64,000 bases of DNA, taken from the NCBI GenBank assembly GCA_965263245.1, contig CBDHHR010001146.1:930001-994000 (forward strand), in the 5' to 3' direction. Position numbers and translations under genes: made by a program. Position 1 is the stretch's first letter, and each line of letters starts with the position of its first letter. The notes under the pieces are model-generated. The model had not been told where the DNA came from. It saw nothing but the letters and a program-made list of their open reading frames with translations, and made no database searches. Of the stretch, positions 24,176 through 36,100 are shown one piece after another. The stretch comes from DT-68 sp965263245. GTDB taxonomy: Bacteria > Bacillota_I > Bacilli_A > Mycoplasmatales > Metamycoplasmataceae.

Positions 24176-24500
24176 TTAATTTTTTTTAACTCGAATTCTA
24201 TAAATTTTTGAACTAATTCCACCAGTTTTACTAATTGTTATTTCAATAGGTTTTTCAATATTAGAAATTAAATCAGGTGTTGCTTGTACTCTTGTAAGAG
24301 TAATTGTTGTTCTTCCTAAACTTGGATGATTAGAATTACAGTTTGTGTTTGAAGGATCAATTAAAATTCTTACTTTTTTTTCAATTGCATTTTTTAATAA
24401 TATTCCTGTTTGAATCACTCGGAAGAGTAATTATTAAATCATCTCCACTTTTAGCATCAAGAATTTTTTTTATTGCTATTATATCTTTATTAGTATTTAT
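24176..24500 (-). pseudogene. Fragment of an A-type repeat domain
   Basis: Starting just behind the S6 stop codon, one A domain is readable: NKDIIAIKKILDAKSGDDLI, ITLPSDS, then, after a frameshift near 24400, NAIEKKVRILIDPSNTN, HPSLGRTTITLT and ITISKTGGISSKIYRIRVKK. It has no promoter or N-terminal segment. It is a stranded repeat unit, possibly from unequal recombination, and could act as a sequence donor. Confidence 0.7.
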
Positions 24501-27500
24501 TTAACTAGTAGTAAGTCTTGTTTTTTTAATCGCTTTTATAAAAATAATCATATTTCTTGATGAAACTTTTTTTCCTCTTCCAGAATAAAGTGTAACTTCA
24601 AATCTTCAACCTTTTTCTAAATTATTACTATAAGAATGTCAACTATTTCTTGTGTTAGCTCTAATTATAAAAAATTCCTTGTTATGTCAATCAACATGAA
24701 AAATTCTTTTTACGTCAAAAAGAACTTTATTTTCAAGATAAATATTTTTTGTTGCATCATTTACTGCATTTTTGATTTCTGTACCATCTCAATCTCTAAA
24801 AAAACGTATAGTAGTTAAAATTAATGCTTTTGCTCTTGTGTTTCATTTATTTTTGTAATAATCATATAAATTATTAACAATTATTCTATTTTCTATTTTG
24901 GTTCTTAAATGTCTAAATCTAAGTTCTACATTTTGAGTCATTCCACCATCATTTTCATAAACAATTGAAAATGATGTTTCATCATAATTTTCTTTTACAA
25001 TTTCATTAGTTGTTTCATCATTATCAACTCTAATTAATGATTGAACTACATTTGTTCATAAATTAGGATCATCTTGTGCTAAATGTTTTTTAATAGCAGC
25101 AAGAATTTTTACTTTTGTGTTTAAAGCTTTACCACCAAAAATTGTAAATCTTTTTTTAGCATTGTTTGCAAAATAATTTGTTATTTTTTCAGCATTAGTA
25201 AATGCTCTTTTTACTTGAAAAGTTTTGGTTGTGCTAAGAGTTGTTCCACCAGCTTTAATAATTGACACGATGATGTTTTGTAAAGTCGTTGAAATTGGTT
25301 CATCATCTTCCATTGAAACTTTTATTGTTGTTCCTCTTAAACTCGGATGAATAGCATTTCCATCATCATTTAAAGGGTCAATTAATTTTCTTAACTCTTT
25401 TATAATTGCGTCTTTATTAGATGCTTCTCCAATAATGTTTCCACCTGAATCACTTGGAAGAGTAATTATTAAATCATTACCAATTTTAGAATCAAGAATT
25501 TTCTTTATTGCTACTATATCTTCATCTGGAGTAAAATCTTTTTTTACTTGGAAATTTTTGGTTGTGCTAATAGTTGTTGCACCACTTTTACTAATTAAAA
25601 CAATAATGTTTTGAGGAGTTGTTGAAATTGATCCACTAGTAAAAATATTAAAATCAGTTCCTCTTAAACTTGGATGATTAACATCTCCACTAGTATTTGA
25701 AGAATCAACTAAGATTCTTAATTTTTTTAAAATTGCATTTCGATTATCTAAAATACTTCCAGTTGAATCACTTGGAAGAGTAATTATTAAATCATTTCCA
25801 GTTTTAGCATCAAGAATTTTTTGTATTGATACTATATCTTGATTAATATCATCATACTTATTAACTTGGAAAGTTTTTGCTGTTATAACCCCTCTACTAT
25901 TTTTTCTAACAAATACAATAATGTTTTGAGGAGTTGTTGAAATTGGTCCACCAGAACTATTTGTAGCTTCTATTGTAGTTCCTCTTAAACTTGGATGATT
26001 AACATCTCCATCAACATTTGAAGGATCGATTAATTTTCTTAATTTTTTTTCAACCGCATTTTTATTATCAAAATTACCAATAATATCTCCACTTGAATCG
26101 CTTGGAAGAGTAATTATTAAATCATTTCCAGTTTTAGAATCAAGAATTTTTTGTATTGCTAATACATCTTCAAAATCAGTAAACACTCTTTTTACTTGAA
26201 AAGTATTGATTATTTTAAGAGTTGTTCCACCAGCTTTTGCAATTGATACAATAATGTTTTGAGGAATGGTTGAAATTGGTGCATCAACATTCATTGAAAC
26301 TTCTATTGTTGTTCCCTTTAAACTTGGATGATTAGGATTACCATTTGTATTTAAAGGATCAATTAATTTTCTTAATTTTCTTTCAATGGCATTTTTATTA
26401 GCTATCTTACTAATAATGTTTCCGTTTGAATCACTTGGAAGAGTAATTATTAAATCATTTCCAGTTTTAGCTTCAAGAATTGTTTTTATTAGTTCTATAT
26501 TTTCATTAGCAGTAAAATCTCTTTTTACTTGGAAAGTTTTTGTTAAAATATGACTTCTATTTAGTTTTTTAATTGTTACAATAATGTTTTGAGGTTTTGT
26601 TGAAATTGGTGCATCAACATCCATATAAATTACTATTTCGGTTCCTCTTAAACTTGAATGATTAACATCTCCATTAGTATTTGAAGGATCAATTAATTTT
26701 CTTAATTTTTTTTCAATTGCATTTTTATTTGCTATTTTTCCAACAATATTTCCACTAGAATCACTTGGAAGAGTAATTATTAAATCATTTCCAGTTTTAG
26801 CTTCTAGAACTGTTTTTATTGATGCAATATCTTTATCTATTAATTCAGTATTAGTCAATTCTCTTTTTACTTGGAAAGTTTTGATTGTTCTAAGAGTTGT
26901 CCCACTAGTTTTACTAATTGATACAATAATGTTTTGAGCAGTTGTTGAAATTGGTGCATCAGAATCCATCGAAACTTCTATTGTTGTTCCCCTTAAGCTT
27001 GGATGATTTGCTTCACCATAAAGATTTGAAGAATCGATTAACTTTCTTAATTTTTGTTTAATTTCATTTTTATTAACAACATTTTTAATAATGTTTCCAT
27101 TTGAATAACTTGGAATAGAAATTATTAAATCATCTCCACTTTTAGCATCAAGAATTGTTTTTATTGCTTGTATATCTTCATTAATTTCTTCAATAGTGAG
27201 TTTTCTTTTCACTTGGAAAGTGTTTATTGTTTTAAGAGTTGTTGCACCAATTTTACCAATTGAGACAATAATGTTTTGAGCAGTTGTTGAAATTGGTGCA
27301 TCAGAATCCATCGAAATTTCAATTGTTGTTCCTCTTAAACTTGGATGATTAACTTGTCCATCAACATTTGAAGGATCAATTAATTTTCTTAATTCTCTTT
27401 CAATTGCATTTTTATTTGCTATTTTTCCAACAATATTTCCACTAGAATCACTTGGAAGATTAATTATTAAATCATCTCTAGTTTTAGCTTCTAGAATTGT

Positions 27501-28697
27501 TTTTATCGATTCAATATCTTTATCTATTAATTCAGTATTGGTAAATTCTCTTTTTACTTGGAAAATTTTTCTTGTATTAAGAGTTTTTTCACCACTTTTA
27601 CTAATTGAAACAATAACACTTTGAGGAGTTGTTGAAATTGGTGCATCAACGTCCATTGAAACACTTAATGATGTTCCTCTTAAACTTTGATGATTAACTT
27701 GTCCATCAACATTTGAAGGATCAATTAGTTTTCTTAACTCTTTTTCAATTGCATTTTTATTAACTACTTTTGAAATAATGTTTCCGTTTGAATCACTCGG
27801 AAGATTAATTATTAAATCATCTCCAGTTTTATTATCAAAAATATTTTTTATAAATTCAACATTGGTAAATTCTCTTTTTACTTGAAAAATTTTTGTTGTT
27901 TTAAGAGTTTTTCCTCCGCTTTTGCTAATTGATACAATAATGCTTTGAGAGGTTGTTGAAATTGGTGCATCCACTTTCATTGAAACACTTATTGTTGTTC
28001 CTTTTAAGCTTACATGATTAGCTTCTCCGTTAGTATTTGAAGGATCAATTAATATTCTTAATTCTTTTTCAACAGCATTTTTATTAACTACTTTTGAAAC
28101 AATTTTTTCGCTTGAATCACTTGGAAGATTAATTGTTAAATCATTTCCAGTTTTAGAATCTAAAATTGTTTTTATAGATTCAATATCATTATTTGCTAAT
28201 TCATTACTTGTAAATTCTCTTTTTACTTTAAAAATGCTTGTTGTTTTAATGTTACTTTCATCACTTTTACTAATTGATACAATAATGTTTTGAAGAGTTG
28301 TTGAAACTGGTAAATCAGTGCTCATCAAAATTTCCATTTTTGTTTCTTTTAAATTTTCTTCACCAATTAAAGTTTTAATTTTTGGAATAATTTTATCTTG
28401 ATTATCAGCAATGATTTTACCTTTTACACCACTAGGTAAAACAATTATTTTTTCTTCATTAGATTTATTTTTTAAAATTTCAGCTATTTTATTAATTGTT
28501 TCATCGTCTTTTTTTACAGATTCATCGTCTTTTTTTACAGATTCATCGTCTTTTTTTACAGATTCATCGTCTTTTTTTATTTGATCAATTTTATTGTTTA
28601 AAATAATAATTGGCGTAACAGCTGAAACAGTTAAAATTGCACCTCACATTGTTCCTAAAATTAAATATTTTTTCTTTTTTGAACCTTTTATTTTCAT
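24501..28697 (-). CDS. S6: giant repeat surface protein, 9 A domains
   Basis: 1398 aa. MKIKGSKKKKYF and a hydrophobic segment (crossing a UGA-encoded W) are followed by a charged linker of tandem heptapeptides DDESVKK (21-bp DNA repeats at 28501-28579). After the N-domain and a half A unit there are nine A domains, one B domain (KITNYFANNAKKRFTIFGGK) and the family tail (NNLYDYYKNKWNTRAKA, DATKNIYLENKVLFDV, FEVTLYSGRGKKVSSRN). It ends in an extra TRLTTS. Start ATG at 28697. It is the most divergent full-length member and the most upstream in the cluster, so it may be closest to the ancestral copy. Confidence 0.86.
28501..28579 (-). repeat. 21-bp tandem repeat in S6 coding for DDESVKK
   Basis: The unit tcatcgtctttttttacaga plus t is present about 3.8 times and keeps the frame (seven residues per unit). 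Copy-number change would shorten or lengthen the linker between membrane segment and N-domain without breaking the gene. Confidence 0.85.
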
Positions 28698-28725
28698 TTT
28701 TAAAAATCCTTTAACTTTTTTACTA

Positions 28726-28754
28726 ATTATAAAAAATCTCTCTTACAAAAAAAA
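28726..28754 (-). promoter_or_regulatory. S6 promoter with short T8 tract
   Basis: TATAAT at 28726-28731 (minus) and only 8 T at 28747-28754. The 15-nt spacing is unchanged. The shortened tract makes it the outlier of the seven. Confidence 0.65.
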
Positions 28755-28949
28755 GTTTGTTTAACAATTTTAAAGACTTATTTTAAAAACTTTAAGTTTT
28801 TTTATGTATGTTTAAAATAAAGTTTTTTAATAAATATTATTAAAGTTTTATTTTATAGATTTTCAAGTTATTTTCATAATTTTTTTAGAAAAAAAATAGA
28901 TCTATATTTAAAATAAACTTTTTTTGTATTATTAAAAAATAAAACAAAT

Positions 28950-29228
28950 CTACTTTTTATTTTTAAGTTCTTCTTTTTTCTTCTTCATTCTCTTAAAAAC
29001 TTCTTCAATAGCAATGTTACGACTTTTTAAAATATGCTCCATTATTTCTTGATAAACTTGTTGATCGTTTTTATCAAGATCAGAAAGTCTTACCTTTGTT
29101 TTAGGATCTCGGTTTCTTTTTCATCTTTTATTTTTCAAAGTATTTAAATTACATTTTTTTAACTTTAAAAACAAAATTTTTAAAATTTTTTTAATATCAA
29201 GCTTTAAAATTAAAAATGCTTGATTAAT
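28950..29228 (-). pseudogene. IS transposase OrfA-type helical fragment
   Basis: About 92 codons with no start codon: LKNKRWKRNRDPKTKVRLSD, then QQVYQEIMEHILKSRNIAIE and a lysine-rich end, stop at 28950. The basic helical composition and the phrase VYQEIMEHILK resemble the first open reading frame of IS3-like mycoplasma insertion sequences (recollection of the family, not a search). The matching OrfB is absent. The element is dead. Confidence 0.45.
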
Positions 29229-29298
29229 TTATTTAATAGATTTAAATAACTAGTTAAAATAATCAAAATTTTTTATTGATAACTATTTAAATAAGGTG

Positions 29299-29634
29299 TT
29301 AACTTGCTTTTAAGTTATCAATGATTCAATTTAAATATCTTTTAGCATTAAGCTTTTTTTCTTGAGTTCAATTTTGTTCTAACTTTTTTAAATCTAAATC
29401 ATTATTTAAATAGTTAATAACTTGTTTTACATCGGTTATTAAGGTGTTACTGACAGCGATTTTTCATTTGTCAACTTGATAAGCAGTGTACTTAATTTTG
29501 TATACGTTTTTATTGTCTTGATACATGCTATTATTAAGCATAAATTTATGTTCAATGTGAAAGAAAAAACTAATTGCTGAAACAAAAAAATTAACTTTTA
29601 TACTTTGGTTTTTAACGTCATATTTTTTAATCAT
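29299..29634 (-). CDS. Hypothetical protein, 111 aa
   Basis: Not recognised. It starts at MIKKYDVKNQSIKVNFFVSA and ends RYLNWIIDNLKAS, and it reads through three UGA codons as Trp. It is mixed alpha/beta with no signal peptide. It lies 87 bp behind the SIR2 gene, on the same strand, and ahead of the IS fragment. No clear Shine-Dalgarno was found. It could be an accessory gene of the block or a remnant. Confidence 0.5.
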
Positions 29635-29720
29635 GATGATTTAGAGAAATTATTTTATCTTTCTTTTTTCATTATATCATTAGCCATATTTAAATAAAAT
29701 TTTAAGAAGTTTTAACAATT

Positions 29721-32700
29721 TTATTTTTTCAAATACTTTTCAATTTCTTTTTTAATAGAAATGAATTTTTCGTTTGTTTCTAATAAATAAAGATATGAAC
29801 TTTCACCTTTTTCTTCAAAACGTTTAAAAATATCATCAATTAAAACTTTTAAAGTTTTTTGACCTAAATATTTAATATTTTCTTTTAATTTAATAAGTTC
29901 AATATAAATTTTTAAAAATTTATCATCATGTCCTTTTTGATCTAAATATTTTGCTATTTCTTTATCTTTTTTTTCAAATAAGTTGTCACTTAAAACAACT
30001 TGATAATATGAAAGTGCTCTAATTATATCTGAAGTAAATATTGTTATTTTGTTTGATTTTCTATGTTTAATTTCTAATCTTTTAAATAATTCATGATAAA
30101 TAATTAAACTTTTTAAATGATTAACACAGGAGTCTATTTCTTTATCATCTATTTTATCATCTATATTTTTTATCTCATTTATTAAAATTATAAAATAATC
30201 TATTTTTTGAGAATTTTCTTTTAAATTTTTAATATTAGATTTTAAAATTTCTAAAAAATAATCAAAAATAATTCTTTTTTCTAAAAGCTTTTTATTTTTT
30301 AAATCTTCTTTCATTAAATTAATTAATAAATTTACTTTATGTGATATTTTTTTGTTTTTACTAAATGAATAAATAAATAATAATTGATCTAATCTTTCTG
30401 GAATTTCTCTTTTTTCTAATTTTTCTAAATATTCTTCATAATTCATATTTTTTAATCAATTAAATTGTTTAGAAAAAATTTGATTTAAAAGTTTTTTTGT
30501 TTTTACTTTTAATTTAGAATCTCATTCTTTTTTTCTTGAAAATTCTAATAAAAAATTAATTTCTTTATCAAAAACAAGAATATAAATTGAATAACGTTTT
30601 AAAATAAATTTTATTTTTGTAATTAATAATATTTCTTCAAAAATTTTCTCATTATGCTCTTTTTCAAATTTATTTAATAAATAATCTAATCTTTGAGAAA
30701 TTTCATAAGGAGGTTTAACTCCAATATATCAATCAGCTAATTTTATATCTACTTTTTTTAAATGTTCTAAATATGTTTCTCAATTTGGAGTGTTTATTGT
30801 AATTGTTGGAAAGAAAATACTAAATTCAATATTATTTAATTTTTTTATTCATTTTAAGTTTCTATCTTTTTTCGAATAATCATTTAATTCTTTATATAAA
30901 AAATCATAAATAACTTGTTTTTTATCTTCACTTATAGAATCATATTTTTTTAAATGATTTAAGATTTTATCAAATGAATCAAATAAATTTAAATTTATAT
31001 TTTTATCTATTGAAGTTCCATCGTGTTTAGAAAAAGGAGTCATTGTAGAACTTGAAAAACCAAAATAATCTATTAATCTTGGAAAAGAATCAAAAAAATT
31101 ATTAATTTCTTTTAGTTTTAATAAAGCTTCTATAAATTTTTCTTCTTTATTTGAATTTAAAAATATTGAACATAACAAAGTAAAAAATAATCAATTATTT
31201 TTATTTATGTTTTTTTCCTTTATATTTTTTATTAATATATTTAAACTAAAATCTAAATTATTAAATATTATTTTTTTATATTCTTCAATACAGAAAAAAT
31301 AGAATAATAATGGTTTTATGTGGTGTTCTCTTCATTGTTGTGTAATTTTAAAAACATCTTCTAAAGATTGTGGAGTTTTAAATTGAAGTCAATTTGGATT
31401 ATTTTCAAGAGTATTTTCTATAATTTTTGTAATTGGATTTTTACTACTAAAATAATTTCTTGATGAATAAAAAATTAGTTCTAATGAATATAAACTTTTA
31501 TTCAAATGCTTAATTAAATCTTTAGAAAAATAAGTTTTATTTAAAATATATTCTTCAATTTCTTTTGAAAATTCTTTTTTTAAGATTTTATTTATTAAAA
31601 ATATATGAATATTTACATATTTTTCAAAATTTATTTTTTTATAATAAAATGATATAAATTCTTGAATTTCATAGTTTAAAATATTATTTTTATCTTTTAA
31701 AATATTTTCAATTTCTTTTAAAATTAAATTTATTTCTTGTTCTGAAAATTTTTCATTTTTAATTCAAATAATTTGATTAATTGGTATTTCATCAAATTGA
31801 TTAGAATTATCTTGCATTAGAACATAATTTTTTAATGTTCCATTTTTAACAATTTGATCATTTTTTTCTAATCAATAAATAGGTCTTATTAATAAATTTT
31901 TTAATTTAAATTTAGGTTTTATATAATCTAATATTTGATCTATAGAAATACTTTTTTGATTTTTAAATTTATTTTTTAAAATCTCATATCAATAATTATC
32001 TAAAAAAATATCTTTTTCTTCAAACTTTGTTTTTTCAAAATCAAAATCTTTTTTTTGAATTTCAACTATTAATTTTTCCCAGAAAAGTTTAAAATCTTCT
32101 TCATAAGTATTTCCGTTTTCTGAATCATTTCCGTTTTCTGAATCATTTCCGTTTTCTGAATCATTTCCGTTTTCTGAATCATTTCCGTTTTCTGAATTTA
32201 TATTAATTATTTCTATAAATATTTTTTCATATATTTTTTTATACTTGTCCAAAATAGAATTATTTCATTTTTTATTTATTATTCAAAATACTTTAATTTT
32301 TTCAATATTATATTTTTTACAAAATTTATATATTGAATTTAGTAAATGTTGTTCTTTTAATGATGTACCTATTATTAATAATGTAAAATCAAAATCTTTT
32401 TCAACATTTTCACATAAAAATTTAAAAAATTTTTTTTCAAATTCTAAAGAATTTTTAACATAATCTTCTAAACTTAAAATTCGTTTTTCATCTTTTACAT
32501 AATTTTTTTCATTTACTAAACCATGTAAATGTAAAACTTCTTTTTTGGCATTAATAGAACCATCAAGAAAAAAATTTCTTGCTTCACGTTCTTTTAAATT
32601 TTGACTTATTACTCTATCATAATTTAGTGTCATTACTATAATTTCATAAAAAAAGATTTCTTGAATTAAATCAAAACCTTCTTGGAATCATGAATTTTCT

Positions 32701-33095
32701 TCTCTAGGTTTAGAATGTATTTTAATTTCTACCTTGTCTGAAAAAGAACAAGAAACTTTATTGTCATTTATTTCTTCACTAATTTCTTTAGATAAAAGAT
32801 TTTTTTCTCATTTAGACCTATTTTTTAATTCTTCATTATTTAAGTCCAAAAAATCAAAAATAATTTTTTTAGATAAATTTTCTCAATTTAAATCTTTTTT
32901 TTGAGCAATATTATTGTTAATTCCAGAACCAAATAAAAAAGCAAATTTTTTATTTTTTATAGGTTTAATTATTCTAAGAGCAATTTTTTTAGCAGCGTTT
33001 GTTATGTTGTCATTACTACTATTGTCTTTTACTTTATTTTTAGTCTCAATTTTTTTAGAGTCATTTAATGCATTGTTATTTTTTTTATTTTTCAT
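29721..33095 (-). CDS. Large SIR2-domain protein, probable antiphage NADase
   Basis: 1124 aa in one frame with UGA as Trp. The SIR2-like fold occupies residues about 48-270: FAFLFGSGINNN (GSG at 56-58), TLNYD (N158, D160), VLHLHG (H191, the usual catalytic His) and LLIIGTSLKEQHLL near residue 250. Then comes a low-complexity linker of about five SENGND hexapeptides, and about 750 residues of helical sequence with no recognised motif, probably a sensing or oligomerising region. SIR2 domains in this setting usually hydrolyse NAD+ to stop phage growth. The architecture (N-terminal SIR2, long helical C-terminus) is like defence-associated sirtuins. It starts 25 bp behind the KAP NTPase gene on the same strand, so the two are probably co-expressed. 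No clear Shine-Dalgarno precedes the ATG at 33095. Confidence 0.8.
32111..32197 (-). repeat. 18-bp tandem repeat inside the SIR2 gene
   Basis: About five perfect copies of ttccgttttctgaatcat, coding for SENGND hexapeptides between the SIR2 domain and the helical region. The unit is a multiple of three, so slippage changes linker length, not frame. Confidence 0.9.
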
Positions 33096-33120
33096 AGAAA
33101 AATTATATATTCTAATTTAA

Positions 33121-36100
33121 TTAATTTGTATACTTGATTTTTTTACTTAAATCATTTTTTTTAGATTTTTTTCTTTTATTTTTTTTAGATCTTTTCTTTT
33201 GAGAATTAATTAACTTTTGTCTTTTATTTTTCAATTTATCTAACATTAATGATAAATTGTTTTTAATTCTTGAAAAATTATCATCAATAAGTTTTAATTG
33301 ATATTCAACTTTAATTATTTTTTCATCAATTTCTTCTTTATTAATAATATCAATTTTTTTGATAATTTCTAATTTATTAATGTTATTGAATTTTGTGACA
33401 AAATTTTTATGTTTTTTAAATAAATTGTTTTTGAAGTTTTGATTATATTTAAAGTCTTTATTTTCTGAATTATCAGAAATATTTTTTATTTGATCTACCA
33501 TTTGAAAAATTTTGTATACATTGTTAATAAAAGTAATGTCTTTAATTTTATCTTTGTATTCTTTTTCATTTTCTTTAGCAATTTCTTTTTGTTTATTAAA
33601 TTCAAAAATTGGAAATTCAATTATTTCACCAAAAAATCATTTTTCTAAAAATGGTTTTGAATTTTTTATATTTTTTTCATCTTTTATATTTGATTGATTA
33701 ATTTTATTAAAGCTTTCTAAATTATATTTATGACCAAATTTTTTATATTTTTCTATTGCAAATTCAAATTTTTCTAATTGAGTTATTATTTGATAAATTC
33801 TATATTTTGGCATAGATTTTTCTGATAAAGATTTTAAGTTTTGAAAACTTAAAGTTTTATTAATGTTATGAATAATTAAATTTTTACTATTTTTTTCTTT
33901 TTCTAAATCAAAATTAGTTGAATCTTTATTAGGTAATTTATAAAATCTATATTTATCTTCAGAATTAAGAAATTTAAAAATTGTTAATAATGAAACATAA
34001 ATTGAGCTTGAATTATTTAGATTAAACAGCTCATTAATTTCATTTTCAGAACTTTGATCAATTTTTTCAATTAATTCTAATTTTTTAATTTTGATTTTAT
34101 TTTCATTTTCTAAAAAACAATTACCATTAAGAATTTCTGAAATAGGTGTTGATTTTAACAAAGGTTCATTTTTAAATGAAAATTCTTTTTTAAATCCTAA
34201 TTTAACTTGACATTGAAGTTTTAATTTATCATTTTTATCATCAAAAATTCTAACTATTTCAATTAATTTTTCTTCATCTTTGTTTTTATTTCATAATTCG
34301 ATTTCTTGTAAAATGATTTCTTGTAAAATAGATTTAGCATTTGAATTTAAAAAACTATTTTTATGTTCAAAAATAATGTCTGTTTTACTTTTTTTATTTA
34401 AAAAAGATTTAGCTTCAATAAAATTTTTAATAATTTTTTCATGATTCATTAAAATAAGTTCATTTGAAGAATCAATAATTTTTTTGTTAAATACTTTTGC
34501 CGAATTTTTTAATAATTTTTTAATATTTTCAAAAATAAAATAATCTTCTTGAAATAATTTTTCAATAATTGCTTGACTAAATTTATCAATATTTTTAAAA
34601 TCATTATTATTTAAAATAAAATAACAAAAATTATCAATGTTTTTAAATGTATATTTTTGTAATTTATTATTACTAATAAAGCTTAAATTAAGATTTTTTA
34701 TAACTTCTTTTAAATCTATTTTTTGGTTTATTTCAAAATAAAATGATAATAATTTTTCAAATTTTTTCTTATTTTTTTTAAATTTTTCTATATCTAAAGG
34801 TATGAGATTTCAAAAGTCAAATTTTTTCTCATTTTTAAGTAAAAACTCAAATAAAAATTTTTCTTCTAAATTAATTTTTTGATTTAAAAATTCAAATTCA
34901 TTAATTATAATGTCATTGTTTGACTCTACTATTTCTTTAATTTGTTCTATGTTTATAATAACTTTGTTTTTTTGTTCATCTTGATTATCATATTCATGTT
35001 TTCATTTTCTTTTATTTAAAAATTCTAAAATTTTTTCTCTAGTTTTTTTACTAATCTTTTTGAAAAAATCATATATTAATCCATTTTTATTTTCATTTAA
35101 TAATTTATCAATAACATCTTTAATAAATTTATCTTGAGTGAAGTCAATAGTAAAATTAAGTTCTATATTTTTTGAAATAAAATTTTTAATTATTGAGTTA
35201 TATTCATTAATGTTAACAAATCCTTTTTCTTTATATGAAAATAATTTATCAAAAAAACTTTCTAATTTTTCTTTAAAATCTTGATTTTTATCATCAATTT
35301 TTTCAAAATCATTTTTAATTTTTTCAAATTCTTCTTTACATTTTTCTTGATTTAAAATAGATAATGTAGAATATAAATCAACATCCTTAGCAAAATTAAT
35401 AGCTTCAGGATTATCAATTTCTGCAAGAGTAAATAAAGTTCAAAAAAGAAGTTTATATGTTGAATTTTTATTACCTTGTAAATTAAAAATTTTAAATATT
35501 TTTATAATTTTTTCAATTTTTTCCACAATAAAATTTTTAATTATTTCTTTATTTTTATCATTATTATCATTATTTTTAATTGAAAAAATAATTTTTTCAA
35601 CAAGTTCTTCAACATTTTTATATTCTTTTATGGGGATTTCAATATTCAAAAGCGAACTTCAAAATTCTGAATTTTTTATTTTTAATTCATAACTTTGATT
35701 TTCTTGTTCCAGTTCTTCAATATTTAAATTTCACTTTTTTAATAATTCTAAAATATTAAATAAATCATAATTTGGTTTTTTATAAGAAAATATGTCAAAT
35801 AAATCTTCTTTACGGTTTATATCATGAGATAAATAATCTGATAATAGTGGTGCTTGAATTTGTAAAATTGTAGCCATCATAATTAATTCTTTTAATTGAC
35901 TATCATTAATTGTTTCATTATTAATTTGAGCACTTTTAGTTAAATCTTTAACAAATTTATTTTTTTCAAGAATAAAAATATTGTTTTGATATACATTTAA
36001 ATAATCCTTTATAGACCTATATGATAAAGGAAATATTGAAGCACATTTTGATAATAATTGACTTTTTCCTAAATTTTTATTATTTTTAACAAAAATTTTA

